From Stromatinia cepivora (Eukaryota > Ascomycota > Leotiomycetes > Helotiales > Sclerotiniaceae), in assembly GCA_014898415.1 (NCBI GenBank), contig RCTD01000037.1, positions 186,001 to 250,000 on the forward strand: 64,000 bases of DNA, given 5' to 3'. The translations under genes were made by a program, and so were the position numbers. This document shows, in pieces, positions 13,090-25,226 of the stretch (positions are counted from its first letter, which is position 1; each line of letters starts with the position of its first letter). A model generated the notes under the pieces. That model made no database searches. It was not told the DNA's origin and saw nothing but the letters and a program-made list of their open reading frames with translations.

Positions 13090-13248
13090 ATGGCAAGCAG
13101 TGACAACCCTTTTCATTATCAGACTCACGAGAAATTATTTTAGATTGAAGGAGTTCGCAGCTTCCTGTTCTCTATCGGTGGCTTGAACTATCGGTACAAT
13201 ACAGGTAACGATCCAAATGACCTGCAGCAATTCCAGTCTGACATCAAG
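13090..13248 (+). pseudogene. Orphan coding exon at the island border
   Basis: An ATG at 13090 opens a 53-codon frame that ends exactly on a codon boundary before a good donor (GTAGGT at 13249). The only break is an in-frame TAG at 13141, where a one-step change from TGG or CAG would restore reading. The second half reads as ordinary protein (GVRSFLFSIGGLNYRYNTG, then DPNDLQQF). I do not recognise the family and see no downstream exon before the ferric reductase gene. Alternatively the TAG is the end of an intron acceptor (TTTTAG) and coding starts at 13144. It is probably a truncated gene left beside the transposon island, or an unrecognised small 5' exon. Confidence 0.35.
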
Positions 13249-13618
13249 GTAGGTGTCGTAAGCTTCAGAAACATTGTTTGAAGTGGATCTTGACCCTCCT
13301 CAAACCTTATTGTTTGATCAAAGCCCTCTTAAACAGACATCCCGGCACCACATCATTGAGCGCGTTTCAATTATCAATCACTTTTTTCCTTCTCAAAAAA
13401 GTCATCATTCTGAATCTTCCTTAAAAACTTTGTATTGCGCACTTTTGATGTTCACTTGGAATTTCCCAAAGCCTCTTGTGTCAACGTTCTTGTAAGATTA
13501 CTCTTTGTACCATCTTGCTGGGTACATCATCACATTGTCAGACAACTCTAAGAGCAGGACTCGCCTTTATTTTAATTTCTTTTCTATAAATTCTAATTAA
13601 TTCCTCAATTGTTTCAAA

Positions 13619-15625
13619 ATGGACATGTCAGATAGTATGACTATGGGTGGTGCACCATCAGATGGCTCAGCACTGAATGCTACTGGCTTCAATTTCTCAA
13701 ATATGACGCAAGCTGCCGATTTTTTGGGAGAAATATTGGATGATTCTGTTTTCCAGATCGATGGGAATGCTGCTGCGAGACATTTCTGGTATGGTGTCTG
13801 TGCGGTAATCGCTATAGCTGCTTTCTTCAACTTCGCACAGAAAGCTACTACATTTACTAGGTAAGCTTATGATCCCCACGGTGGATTACAATCATTAATT
13901 TCTTCTCATAGATTGAGGGCGGCTGCAGCAAATCGAGCCCGGCCCGCATCACCATCCAACTTTTTTACAACATCGTTAGCTACAATAACCGCAATTGGCC
14001 GTGAAGCATCATATCCCCAGTTCATACCACAAAATTCAATTGCAGCAAAGTTCTTCAAGATCCCTCCTCTTGGAACCATTATCCTCTTGGTCTTGTATCT
14101 AGTGTGGGTTATTGTCCTTGAGTTCGCCAATAACAATGTTCCCGGAGCCCAACATTTTACTTCATTGAGTGTTCGTGCATCCTGGTTGGCTGTTGCCCAG
14201 GTTCCTTTATTAATACTCCTCGCTGGAAAGAATAGTCCAATTGGACTGGTCAGTGGTATCTCATACGAGAGATTGAATGTTATTCATCGATGGACTTCAA
14301 GGGTTCTTTTGTTTCTTGTCGCCCTTCATGTGATTTTCCTTCACTTGGCTTGGAACGCATACGACCTAGGACATTTGGAATATTCTACCGACTCATGTAT
14401 TCCAACCGGTTGGGGAGCATATGCGGTTCTGATATGGATGAACATCAGCACTTTTGCGCCTATTAGAAATTTCTCTTATGAGTTCTTCGTGATTCAGCAT
14501 ATCATCACTTTCTTCGGGTTCATTATTGCCGTTATGATGCACCTTCCTGACACCGCTCTATACTCCAGAGTTTACATTTATATCCCAATCGCGTTGTTCA
14601 TAATCGATAGGACGATTCGTACCGGAAGATATGCTTGGAACAACATTCACATGCCAACAGCAACATTGACAGTTTTAGAGGGTGGTGTTACTCGGGTTTG
14701 CATCGAAAGCAAAGCTGTCAAGAAATGGACGCCTGGTTCTCACGTTCTCCTCTCGATACCTCAACTTGGACTTGTACAATCTCATCCGGCAACAATTGCT
14801 TCCACACCTTCATCACACGAAGGCAAGCTCGTCTTCTTACTTAAAGGACACAAAGGATTCACAGGTCGCTTATTATACGCAGCAGAGTTTTCACCAGCAT
14901 CAAACTCACCATGGAAAGCCCTGATTGATGGGCCATATGGTAATACTGTCGACTATGCTGCTTTCGACACTGTTCTTCTTATCTCAGGCTCAACTGGTAC
15001 AACTTATACACTTCCAATTCTTCTCGATATTGCCTCTCGTGCACAAAGCGCCCGACTACCAGTCCAACGAATCGTCTTTGTTTGGATCATTAAGAATACA
15101 TCATGGACCTCTTGGATTGCAGATGAGCTCACTTCAGCAGCGGAGAAGCTGGACGCCGTTGGTATCGAACTCACAATCCGGATCCACGTAACCTGTGACA
15201 ACAATTTCACAACGGGAGACGACAATATTGAAGCCAAATGCTGTGCTTGTGATAAAAGTCTTGGTCCTTGTTGCTGTATATCCGTTGATTCTGATACCGA
15301 TGGCGATGAGATTACATCTGTTGATGAGAAAGGTAGCAAAGTCACCTCCAAGCTAAAAACCACCAGCGCATCTAGTATCACTTCAGGAACTCGATCATCG
15401 ATCCTACCATGTGCGGTGTTCCAAAGCGGAAGACCTGATTTCCATCCTCTTTTAGGCGAGCTATTAGAGAAAGCCGAGGGCGAAACTGGGATTGCGGTTT
15501 GTGGTCCCCTTGGGTTGAGTAGTAGTGTGAGGACTACGGTGGCGAGATGTAGTAATGATAGAGCGGTTCATAAGGGGACTGGGGCTCAGGGGATTTATTT
15601 ACATGCTGAGGGTTTTGGGTGGTAG
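13619..15625 (+). CDS. Ferric reductase-like transmembrane flavocytochrome (FRE family)
   Basis: Two exons, 13619-13860 and 13912-15625, with a 51-nt GTAAGC...TCATAG intron, giving 651 aa. FRE-family proteins pass electrons from NADPH through FAD and two hemes across the plasma membrane to reduce ferric (or cupric) ions before uptake. The N-terminus has a Met/Asp-rich leader and a first hydrophobic segment (about residues 60-75). The ferric reductase membrane domain follows, with histidine pairs in IHRWTSR...ALHV and VIQHI...MMH that fit heme ligands. The FAD motif is HPATIAS (usually HPFTIAS), and the NADPH-binding parts are LISGSTGTT and CGPLG near the C-terminus. A Cys-rich insert (CCACDKSLGPCCC) sits between the NADPH subdomains, as in many fungal members. 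No siderophore or oxidase/permease gene is adjacent. Substrate metal is not decided by sequence. Confidence 0.88.
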
Positions 15626-16654
15626 AATTTCAGGATATGTATGGTCGATTGCGTGTGTTGGGGTTTGGGGTTTGGAGGTTTGAGGGGATGAATGATACCA
15701 ATATTATGATGTGATGTGTATAAAAACGTGGCGTTAGGGAATATATTATAATGTAAAGAAAAGAATCCGATTAATTTCTAAATTTTCATTCTTAATAGCA
15801 TGGTAAGAGGTGCTATAATAATGGAGTCTATATATGACAATGTACTATCAAAATCTAGATCATATTAGCACAGATTTCAACATCCAATTCAGATCTGATA
15901 ATCTAATCTAATGACCTCCATGTCTTAGATACCGCATAATTCTTTTCCATGTTCTAAATTCAGATATTATATATATATATATAAAAGAAAAGAAAAGAGT
16001 GTACGTTTGGCGTGTGATTACTTTCATAGAGTCTTACTTGATGAGTACTCAATACTCAATACAGATTGGTTTAATTATGGATGTTAATATTCTCGGGTCC
16101 CCTCATTGGAACTTGATCTGGAAATTTATTGGGGGATGGCGGGTAGTGAATAGTATAATTGCAGCCTCTCTGTTTTGTGGTTAATGTAGGGTATAGAGGG
16201 GTGTGACGGGTTGGTTTCTCTATGAGGATGGGAGGATGGGAGCAGTATATTCTCTTAATACAGTCTTTGTGGTTAGTTTCTCTTCACTTCAAGGGGCATT
16301 GATCCTCGCTTCAAAAGCAAGGAGGGGCAATGTATAAAGCTAGTGCTAATAGTTAATTTTACTGTTACTTTATAGATCAACCAAGGTATCTATCAATGAC
16401 TTGTATCATAGAAGATGGGTTACTTTCCTTCTGCAGGAGCACAGTCCTCCTGGAACGGCCCGAAAATCAACCGAGCCCGAGACAAGACCTTCAACTAGAA
16501 CCTTGCATCCCCAAACCCAGATTTTGGTAACAATACTTTACCTTTTTAGTGCTGGCTTACAAAACTCCACTCCATCGATCGGATAGCGGCGACGCGCCAA
16601 AGCATCATAATACAGTAAAGCAGCGAGTATTGTGCTTCCGTGCTGCTTTTCAAA
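15626..16654. other. Intergenic region between FRE and the GST-fusion gene
   Basis: No gene is seen. It contains the 3' end of the ferric reductase transcript, a short TA repeat near 15968-15983 and the presumed promoter of the next gene. Open frames at 15999-16184 and 16401-16586 have no family character. Confidence 0.5.
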
Positions 16655-19077
16655 ATGGAGTCAGTAAATTCAGGTCTACACCAGCAGATACCCACTCCCT
16701 ACAGACAACTACAGCCACAAGCTGAACAAGCTCTTCAGCATGGTCAACCTCATCTCAGTCACCACACTCTCGCATCCCAGCAAGGTCTCGATCTGTCAGG
16801 TCTGGTTCAAGATGACAACAATTCTGTCTACCCAGACTTGAGAAGTTTGCAGGATCCAAATACTGGTCATCCTGTCGTTCACCAATATCCTTCTCCCATT
16901 CCTTTTGATCGAAATGCTCACCAACAGATGCATGTTCCAAATACTGGTAGTCCACATACCCCACAACAGCAGCATCCTGGACAAGGTCAATTCGGAATCT
17001 TGACTACAGGTCCTCCTCTTCATCATAATGCGATTGGCAGATTGCAGCAAAGTTTGCAGCAAGATGATGATTTATTTGGTACACCAGATGAATCAGATCA
17101 AAAAAGTACTGGACATCATTCTCACAAGATCATCCCTAATCCTCCAAATTTGGAAGCATGGAGAGAAAAGTTATTTAATGTTGATGAGATGATCACTTTG
17201 AGTGAAGAAGAGTTCGTTCATAATATCCGAATTTAAAAGTGAAGATATGCTAACTAATTAATTCCAGGTACAATACTTATTTTCCTCATGTTGATAATGT
17301 TTATTCTCATCGATCTACTCAAAAATATAAGCGCAAGCCTTTCGTTTCTCATTATTGGGATTGTCGTCTCAAAGGTCGGCCACCAGGAACTGCCAAATCC
17401 GATGACCCGAATAAAAAGAAGCGCAAGCGCACTGCAAGAGAAAGAGATCTTTGTGATGTCAAGATTAAGATTACAGAGTACTTTCCAGGTGCTATGTTGC
17501 GGGCAGACTTTCAACCAGATGGAGGACCATCGGCGGATCCATCGCAAGCTAACAATTATTTTGCTCAAGCTGGAGCTCACCAACAACAATTTGCTCTTCC
17601 TTTAAACAGCATAAATATCCCACCAAATCATCCAGGCGCAACAGGCCAACGATACTATACAATTCAGCGTGTCAATGGGAATGGTGGCAATGGCAAGGGT
17701 GATGGTGTTGCAGGACCTCATAAGCATGATTTGAAGAGAAGTGATGAGATCAAGAAGAACAGTATTGTACGATTTCTTCAAAAGAGAGAGAAAGAAGATA
17801 AGAAGACTCAGGTAAGAGCTACCGATTTTATTAGCACCACACTATTTATCATGTAGCACTGGAGGAATGCAGCCACAAGACTCCAGGTTACTGTAGATCT
17901 TTACGTCTTGTTACCATTTCCTCTGCCACTACTCCTAGCGGCGTGATGCATAACTACATCATTTCAATCCTCATTGTTGCATTTCAAATCAGCGGATATC
18001 TTCAAAGCATGATTGTGGGAGATTCACCCAAATATTCCTCTCATCCCTCAAGAAGCAATAGTCCGATATTTGTTGAACAAAATGGCTAACACAACCGATA
18101 AACAGAAAACTTACCACAAGAGAGCTAGTGGTTTAGCTCTGAGTACCGTCAAGAAACATACTAAGGAGAATGATTTGAAGTTATTCGCCAGTTGCTTTTG
18201 GTAAGTCCCCATACATGCAAGCCGTGTGACATCAGTGAAACCCCATAATCAACTGACATTCATGTCAGCCCTTTTGTTCAACGAGTATGGATTGCCTTAG
18301 AAACCAAGGGTATCCAGTATCAATATATTGAAGTTGATCCATATAAGAAGCCTCAATCTTTGTTAGAGGTCAATCCTAGAGGGCTGGTTCCCGCTATTCG
18401 TCATGGAGATTGGGGTTGTGGTGAAAGTACTGTATTGATGGAATATGTAAGTTTTCCATTTATTTACTCTCATATATTGGAATTCGTGGAAATATCGGTC
18501 CTTGGTGATTATATGGGAAAGTACTAACATTTCGCAGCTTGAGGATCTTCAAATCGGTCCTCCTCTTCTTCCCCAGGATGCTCAAGCTAAAGCTCATTGT
18601 AGACTTTGGAGTGACCATGTATGTTTCCCCAACTCTACTTGCTTAGTTCACACCACTAACAAATTTTAGATTGATCGGAAAATCGTCCCGGCATTTTATC
18701 AACTCCTCCAAACCCAAGACTTCAATAAGCAAGCTGAAACTACCAGGAAGCTTCGTGAAGAAATCTCTCAAATTGTTGATGTTTGCGATCCTCAAGGCCC
18801 ATTTTTCCTCGGCTCAACTCTTTCTTACACAGATGTTCATTTTGCACCCTGGATCCTTCGCTGCAGTAGGGTTCTTAAACATTACCGAGGTTGGCAAGAT
18901 CCTCAACCGGGTAGCCGATGGGCAATTTGGTTTGATGCGATTGAGAATAATGAGTTTGTTAAGGCTACCACTAGTATGGATGAATTGTATATCGATAGTT
19001 ATGAGAGATATGCGATGAATAGACCAAATACTAGTGAGTTGGCTGATGCGGTTAATGGTGGTTATAATTTACCTTAG
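16655..19077 (+). CDS. Gln/His-rich basic protein fused to an omega-like glutathione transferase
   Basis: Six exons: 16655-17211, 17268-17811, 18106-18200, 18269-18446, 18538-18618 and 18670-19077, together 1863 nt (620 aa) with all phases agreeing. Residues 1-185 are Gln/His/Pro-rich and probably disordered. Residues 186-260 have a conserved-looking block (HYWDCRLKGRPPGT) followed by KKKRKR, a likely nuclear signal. The C-terminal 250 residues are a glutathione transferase with a CPF active-site motif (SCFCPFVQRVW), an NPRGLVPA turn and the ES-VL-EYLED glutathione-binding block, which fits omega-like or thiol-transferase GSTs using cysteine. The first donor (GTTCGT) is unusual but has a perfect TGCTAAC branch site. 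Alternative: two genes, with the GST starting at ATG 18082 (261 aa), because the joining intron (17812-18105) is 294 nt, long for this region. Confidence 0.72.
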
Positions 19078-19233
19078 GTTGGGATGGGGATGGGGATGGG
19101 GTTTGGATAGGTGGGAGATGTATGAAGGCTGGCATGATGGACCTATGAATGGGAAAGGATAGTTAGTTAATCATATCCCGCAATATGGGATTACGATACA
19201 GATACGGACAATTACAGATACAGATACAGATAC

Positions 19234-19760
19234 TGTGAGAGAGTTGGGATGTCAAGGCCCAATACGTAGCTAGTTCGTTGTCATATGGTCATATGACTCT
19301 TCGTAGTTAGATATAAGAAAAAATTCCGCTCCCCTCTCTTTGAATAATTAATCGTTTTCACTTAGTCTTTTTGTATACCATTTATATATAATTCAAATCA
19401 CTATTTATTCTATTAATTCTACTATTTGAAACTTTTACAATATAATCTAATCAATTTCTATTTCTATTCCTCCTTGTAGCATACTATCGGGATATATTGT
19501 GAGAGAATTGGGATATCGAAATCTAACATATAACTAGTTTGTAATCATTTGGTCATATGATTCTTCGTAGTTAGATATAAGAAAAGACTCCATTTTTTTC
19601 TCTTTGAATAATCAATTATTTTTTTATTAATTTTTTTGTATACCATTTGTGTATAATCCAAATTATTGTTTCATCTATTAGTTTTACTATTTGAAGTTTT
19701 TATAATGTAATCTGATCAATTTTAATTCTTATTCCCCTTCGTAATATACTATCGGGATGC
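19234..19760. repeat. Two direct tandem copies of a 264-bp AT-rich unit
   Basis: Copy 1 is 19234-19497 and copy 2 is 19498 to about 19760. Both start TGTGAGAGA-TTGGGAT and end in ACTATCGGGAT. They share landmarks such as GGTCATATGA, TTCGTAGTTAGATATAAGAAAA and TTTTTGTATACCATTT in the same order. Differences are mainly C-to-T and G-to-A, with copy 2 more AT-rich. The TGTGAGAG start is LTR-like, but there is no coding remnant and the right end is not a clear CA, so it is best called an LTR-like tandem repeat. Confidence 0.75.
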
Positions 19761-20474
19761 AACCTACCTCTTTCACAATATGTATCTCGATTTACCTCTT
19801 TCATAATATAAATATAAATACAAATACAAATACAAATACCAGCAATTTTAACACAGTGAAACTTGTATAGTAGGATTGAAGCCGGACAATATATTTACCT
19901 TTGAATTTTATTTACCTACCTACCTACCTATCTACCTACATCCTAGATATCTTTGAATTACTTACTTTGCTACTTAACTTTCTCGTACTCCAAATTCAGA
20001 TTCTGATTCATCTTTTTTTTGGTGGGGGTTTGAGGGGAAGGAGAAATAACAATAACAATAACGATACGATATGATATGATATGATACGAAGCGATATGAT
20101 AGAAAATTCAATTTCAAATTCTCCAAAGTAGAATGGAGTAGAGTGGAGTTTTATGAAAGGTATTTATGCAAGGTATCTACCTAGGTAGTTTGAATTGGTA
20201 TGATATGGTTATGGTATGGGTGTCGTTGGTAAAGAAGAAGAAGAAGAAGAAGAAAAGGAGAAGAAAAGATTGATTAATACGAGTATATGCATACGTATAT
20301 GAATTTTTCATCTGAGTAAATTAACTACAATTTATATTCACGCTGACATTTTCGCCTAATCCATATATCCATATATCAATGCAAATCCAAATACCACAAT
20401 CTCCCCACAGCAGCAAGCTAACATCCTTTCCTTCCTCCCCTGCCCCCTCCACCCCACAATCACAGATCCAAAAC
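19761..20474. other. Low-complexity 3' intergenic region (GST-fusion / MED16)
   Basis: No gene is seen. It holds several microsatellites: AATACA-type (about 19806-19838), TACC (about 19914-19935), GATAC/GATAT (about 20063-20102) and AAG (about 20231-20257). It lies between two convergent gene ends. Confidence 0.6.
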
Positions 20475-23400
20475 CTAAGCAGTCATCTCCCCCGACTGAA
20501 GTGTATCCCAATACCCACTACAAAAGCACCTTCTCTGCTGCATAACTAACCACTGTAACGTGGGTCTTTGACTCAGCACATCTTCCATGACCGCCGCACA
20601 CCTTGCACATCTTCTCCAGCGTTTTATCGTCGTTGTTGCTCCATTTCCATTTGCATTTACCGCTGCCCCTGGTGGTGCTGCAAGCCCAAAGGCTGCAAAT
20701 CCTGGTATTGGTGCCAGAAGATTATCTCCTGAAACTGCTGCTGCTGAGGATCCATTTTCAAGAGATTTATTCGTCGAGGAAGATTTGGAAGAGCGGGGAG
20801 GATTAGTTAACCATGTTTTTCTAAAACAATCCATTGTTAGTCCTGCATTTTTTCGCCGGGTTACACATTCTTCTTCCTCTTCTACTTCTAGCATTGTGAA
20901 ATCTGCGAACCAGAGGTCTGAGGGCTCAATTTCGAGACGGACGCTGGATAGGTAGCCGATTCCTGCATTATTTGCTGATGTGTCGGATTCTTCACGCTTC
21001 TTGTTATCTTGCACTCCTTTGAAGAGGTCTATGATGACTGGTTTGAAAGCCGTTGGGATTTCTCCGCCAAAAAGCATTTTGATTTCGAGACCATTACGTG
21101 ATGGTCCCATGGAATTATTGCCTGAGAGTGGTGGTTTATGATTTGCGTATGCGGATTTGACTGATGAAGTTAGGGATGAGAGGAGAGCTTCAAACGTCTT
21201 GATGCGGACTATGCAGTTACTTGTCAACTGGGCAATTTGTACATAAGAGCTTCTCAGAGCGGGAGAAATGCTTTGTTGTCCTGGACCTCCTGGTTGATTT
21301 TGAGCATTGATATTAGTTGCAATAGCTTTGCGAGCTACGTAGTCGAGATGTTGAAGACGGCGACAAATAGCGGTGAGGAAGCCGCGCGTAGGGGAGGAAA
21401 GAAGCAGATGGAGGGTTACGTTATTTTTGGTGTGAAGATGCGCGAGTAGTTCAGGGAGTGAGAGTTTGGCGGGATTCGTTACAGATAGCTCTCCAAGGAG
21501 GTGGCTAGGAAGTTCGAGGAGGGTGTCAATTATCCATGCCATGAGATCGAGAACCCAGCGAACGGAACCAGCGAGGGCACTGATTACCTCTAAAGATGTT
21601 GTTAGCTTGATTAAATTATGAGATGCAAATAGTAAATACCTGGATCATCTAGGGGTGTTGAGGTCTTGTCGTGAGTTGGGCCAGGAACTTTCATGTTTGC
21701 AGCCATAGTGACAAGTACAACAATGTTCCTTAACTGTAGAACAATCCATGAGAATTTTCCAGCAAATTTGCGGGGATTGAAATCTCCTCTAAAACCTAAT
21801 GAGTTTTGGATGCTAAGACACAATTGTATCGTAGTATTTCGTATCAGCACATCGTAATGTGCTTCTTCCGAATAATCAACAGTTATCTTCAAAATCTTCG
21901 CTAGTTCATTGAGCCAGTCATACGCAAGGTCTTAAATATGTCAGCCAGTAAACAGAGTATTTTGACTAAACCGATGAGCTTACTGTCTTTGGTTTTTGCA
22001 AAATTATGAGCAGTGGCAATGATATCATCATAATTTATAGCCCTCATAACTGATGTAGAACAAGATATGGATAGAGCAGCTATCATCGCGGCATACCGTG
22101 CTGCATCTCATTAGCAACTCTTTCACTGGAAGAAAAAACAATTAACATACGATCTTCCATACTTGACCCAATCTCTCCAAGATGATAGTCTAATTGCTTC
22201 CATTTGACCTTTCCATCATTCCTAATTTGAGCCAACGAGCAAGTACTTGGGGATAGCGCAACTTGTAAACCTAAAACATGTTAGAAGGTAATCCAACATG
22301 ATACGATTGACACTCACAAGGCTCGTCTTCGGTGTAAGAAAATCCAATCTGGGAGAGATGAGAAACCCGATCCAAATCGCCATCATTAAATGTCTCATTC
22401 ATAGTGATTCGATCCCGGTAATCTACCGAGCTATCGCTATATGCAAAGCAAACTATCTTTCCAAGATATATAGTTTGCATGGCAACGATGATTTTATTGA
22501 CTGTGAAGCTTTCAAGCTTCCTAAGCTGTGCAGTATACTACAAATGTGAGCACAATTTATATTAAATGAAGCATGCGACGTACCACAGGTTTTACCGATT
22601 GCGGACCATCGGTACCCTTACGCGATGACAAATGCTCAAAGGCAGAATGTACAGGTTGTTGGTTTCTTTCCCTAAACTCCCACCTATCCACTGTGGAATA
22701 GACCTCTTGATTGTAATGAGAGGTTGACCCAGGTAGATAGGAGCGAACGGCCACAACTATTGGGGGTGCCATATGATTCTTACTATCTCCACATGGCGAT
22801 AAAAACTTGAGATGAGAAAGTTGTACCATTGATGATTCTAGGTGTGACGCATTCAAAGTATCTCCTGGAACATCATGCATCCAACTTGTTACAGTAAGTG
22901 GCTTGATTCGAAGCGATGCATTCAAGGATAATGTCATTTGGTTCACTTTTTCTTGTGTTTGAGGGATACCCCAGTCTATACCAGCTCGGATAATGCGCAA
23001 CTGCTTGGACCCGGTAGCAAGTGCAATCAAAAGCGAAGAGGCTGACAAAAAGATTAGTCAACTTCTCTCATGATCATACACCGGCACTTACTTCTCTCTG
23101 CACATATTGCTGCGTGCGTGATCAAGTCATCGGATGAAACGATGCTCTCAAGTTCTGTATGTGACTCACACCATTTATTGTTACCTTGTTGCCACAACAG
23201 TCGTAATGATCCATTGGAAGTGACATATAAAAATGCCGATTTGGAGGGAATAGGATGGTTAGGTCCAAGAATGGGAGCTTGAGAAACATCGTACCGAAAG
23301 CCTGATGCTTCCTTAATGGCTGGACCGTGCTGCAGTCTACCGGCCTGCATGAGAACAGGTTAGGACAGTACAAAATCAGTCAAAAGAAAGCTCTTACCGG

Positions 23401-23959
23401 GCGATTTTGAAATGGGCCTAAATTCAACCAGAAGCAACCTACAACTGCATGTAGATCATCTGCAGGCTCTGGGCTACAAGGACGTATTATCCCAGGTTTG
23501 TTTAAGGAGGAGAATATTTGCAAAATGGTTACACGGCCAGCAGAGTCGATGACGGCTAATTCTGAGCCAGTCGGACTCCAGGAAAGATGCTTTAATGGAC
23601 CACCATCCAGATTATTCGTCAATTGAGGGATTAAGGTTGGTTTACTTAAACCCCATGTACCATTTGTAGGATGACACCGTAAATTCCTCAACTCAAGACC
23701 ATTTCCATTTGGAGTTATAGAAGCAATGCTTCCCCATTTTGACCAGACAATGCCTCTTCACATGGCAAGGTTAGTAGGACAAAATATTGAAGTCATAGGG
23801 TTCTTACTGGCAGCATCCACTTCCTCTCAGTTCATCAATCCTCTGGTGAAGTTCTTTTGATGGTGGTGGTCTAGAAGGTAAAGATAACCCAGCACCATCA
23901 CCAAAGAGATCATCCATATCAACTTCCATATTTTCAACGTCCTCCATCATGAGTGGCAT
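20475..23959 (-). CDS. MED16: Mediator complex subunit 16 (Sin4 family)
   Basis: Nine exons on the minus strand: 23808-23959, 23398-23755, 23092-23344, 22584-23041, 22318-22537, 22151-22270, 21984-22100, 21640-21930 and 20475-21589. They sum to 3084 nt (1027 aa) with all phases agreeing. Med16 is a tail-module subunit of Mediator that links gene-specific activators to RNA polymerase II. The N-terminus (MEDVENMEVDMDDLFGDGAG) is the typical acidic fungal Med16 start. It is followed by WD-repeat-like blades (GIVWSKWGSIA, LKHLSWSPTGSELAVID). The middle has the RYAAMIAAL helix, and the C-terminus has a CARC...C cysteine pattern and a conserved WLVMQQRRC stretch. The exon 6/7 junction could use either of two nearby acceptors. 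Other introns are 50-60 nt. Confidence 0.85.
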
Positions 23960-25226
23960 AACCTTTTAGCAATACGGTAAATAGTAGTGGTAAATTGTGG
24001 TAGTGGATTCGGTGTATAGGTTTAATTATGATATGTATGGAAGAAATAACCTTTCATAGCTGCTACAATAAAGTCGAGAGAATAGAGTATTGATTATTAT
24101 GTAAAGACCTCCCCGCAAATTAAGATTAAGGATATATGACGAATAGTTATGAGGCACCCAGTATCCAAAAAAGTTTGATGATAAGGCTAATGCGTGATCA
24201 TAAAAATGAGGTTGAAAGTTCCAGCCTTATTCATGTGAAGTATGAATTGAAGTTCCACCTCGCCAAATTGCATGAAAATAATGAGCTAGTAAGGATTAAG
24301 CGGATAGACTAGACCAAATCTGATTCACGAGTGGATCTAAAGATGTTGCTGGGTGAATGAAGAAAATGGAGTGAAGCGTCATAGAAGCAAAAAATGAGAA
24401 AAATCAGGATAAACAAACAATTTGCAAACGTAAAAGAGGGGTTTGGGAACCCTAAGGTTATTTCAATTAGTCTTTATTTGATATCAAATTTTTATTATTG
24501 TTGATATTTTTCGTTAAGGAGATTCATTATATTGAAATATGCTATCAAATGAATAATACTAGGAAGAATCTTCAGGAGAGAAAAAAGGAAAAAAGAGAAT
24601 TCCGTCATTTCTTAGGGGGTCCAGTTCATGTGCTACTGCCGGTACCAAGAATGTGCATAACAGTTCAGTACTAAAAATGATGGGGTAGCAAGCCAAATGA
24701 TAGACCTGTACCCCATCATAGAATAAAATGCTTCCATTCGGAGGAAAATCCAATAAAAGTTAGAATTTTGTAAAATTATGAACAATATTTTTTAATTCCT
24801 TTTGAGAAATTCAATCTGTTATTAGGAGTTTTAAGAGATTGTTGGGGTCCGGGTAATCCTCTACTTCTACTAACTAGACTACTACAATCACAAAGGCCGT
24901 TCTGATTGTTCCATATTAGGCGAGACCATCCAGAATAGATTTATTATAACCAACTAGTGGTAATATATCAAACTTAAAGGTTCTGCACTTCCCAGAAATA
25001 TGTCCTTGCATCTTTCTTTCTAAACCACCACCCACACCCACACCAACGCCAACATCAACATCAACATCTACCTCAACAACAAACCTCCAATCGAATAGAT
25101 TTGGTACTTGACAATATTCTCTGCATATACTGAAGAAAAGAAAATGATCACCCGGAGTCATTAGAACATCCCCCTTTTTCAAATCCTTCACCTAATTCTC
25201 AACCTTCAATTACCCTGGCAGGAACG
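23960..25226. promoter_or_regulatory. Divergent intergenic region between MED16 and the sirtuin gene
   Basis: This 1.27-kb gap separates two divergently transcribed genes and should hold both promoters. No coding sequence is seen. A 24-60 nt ACCCACACC/AACATC-rich run lies at about 25026-25080. No specific operator could be assigned. Confidence 0.45.
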
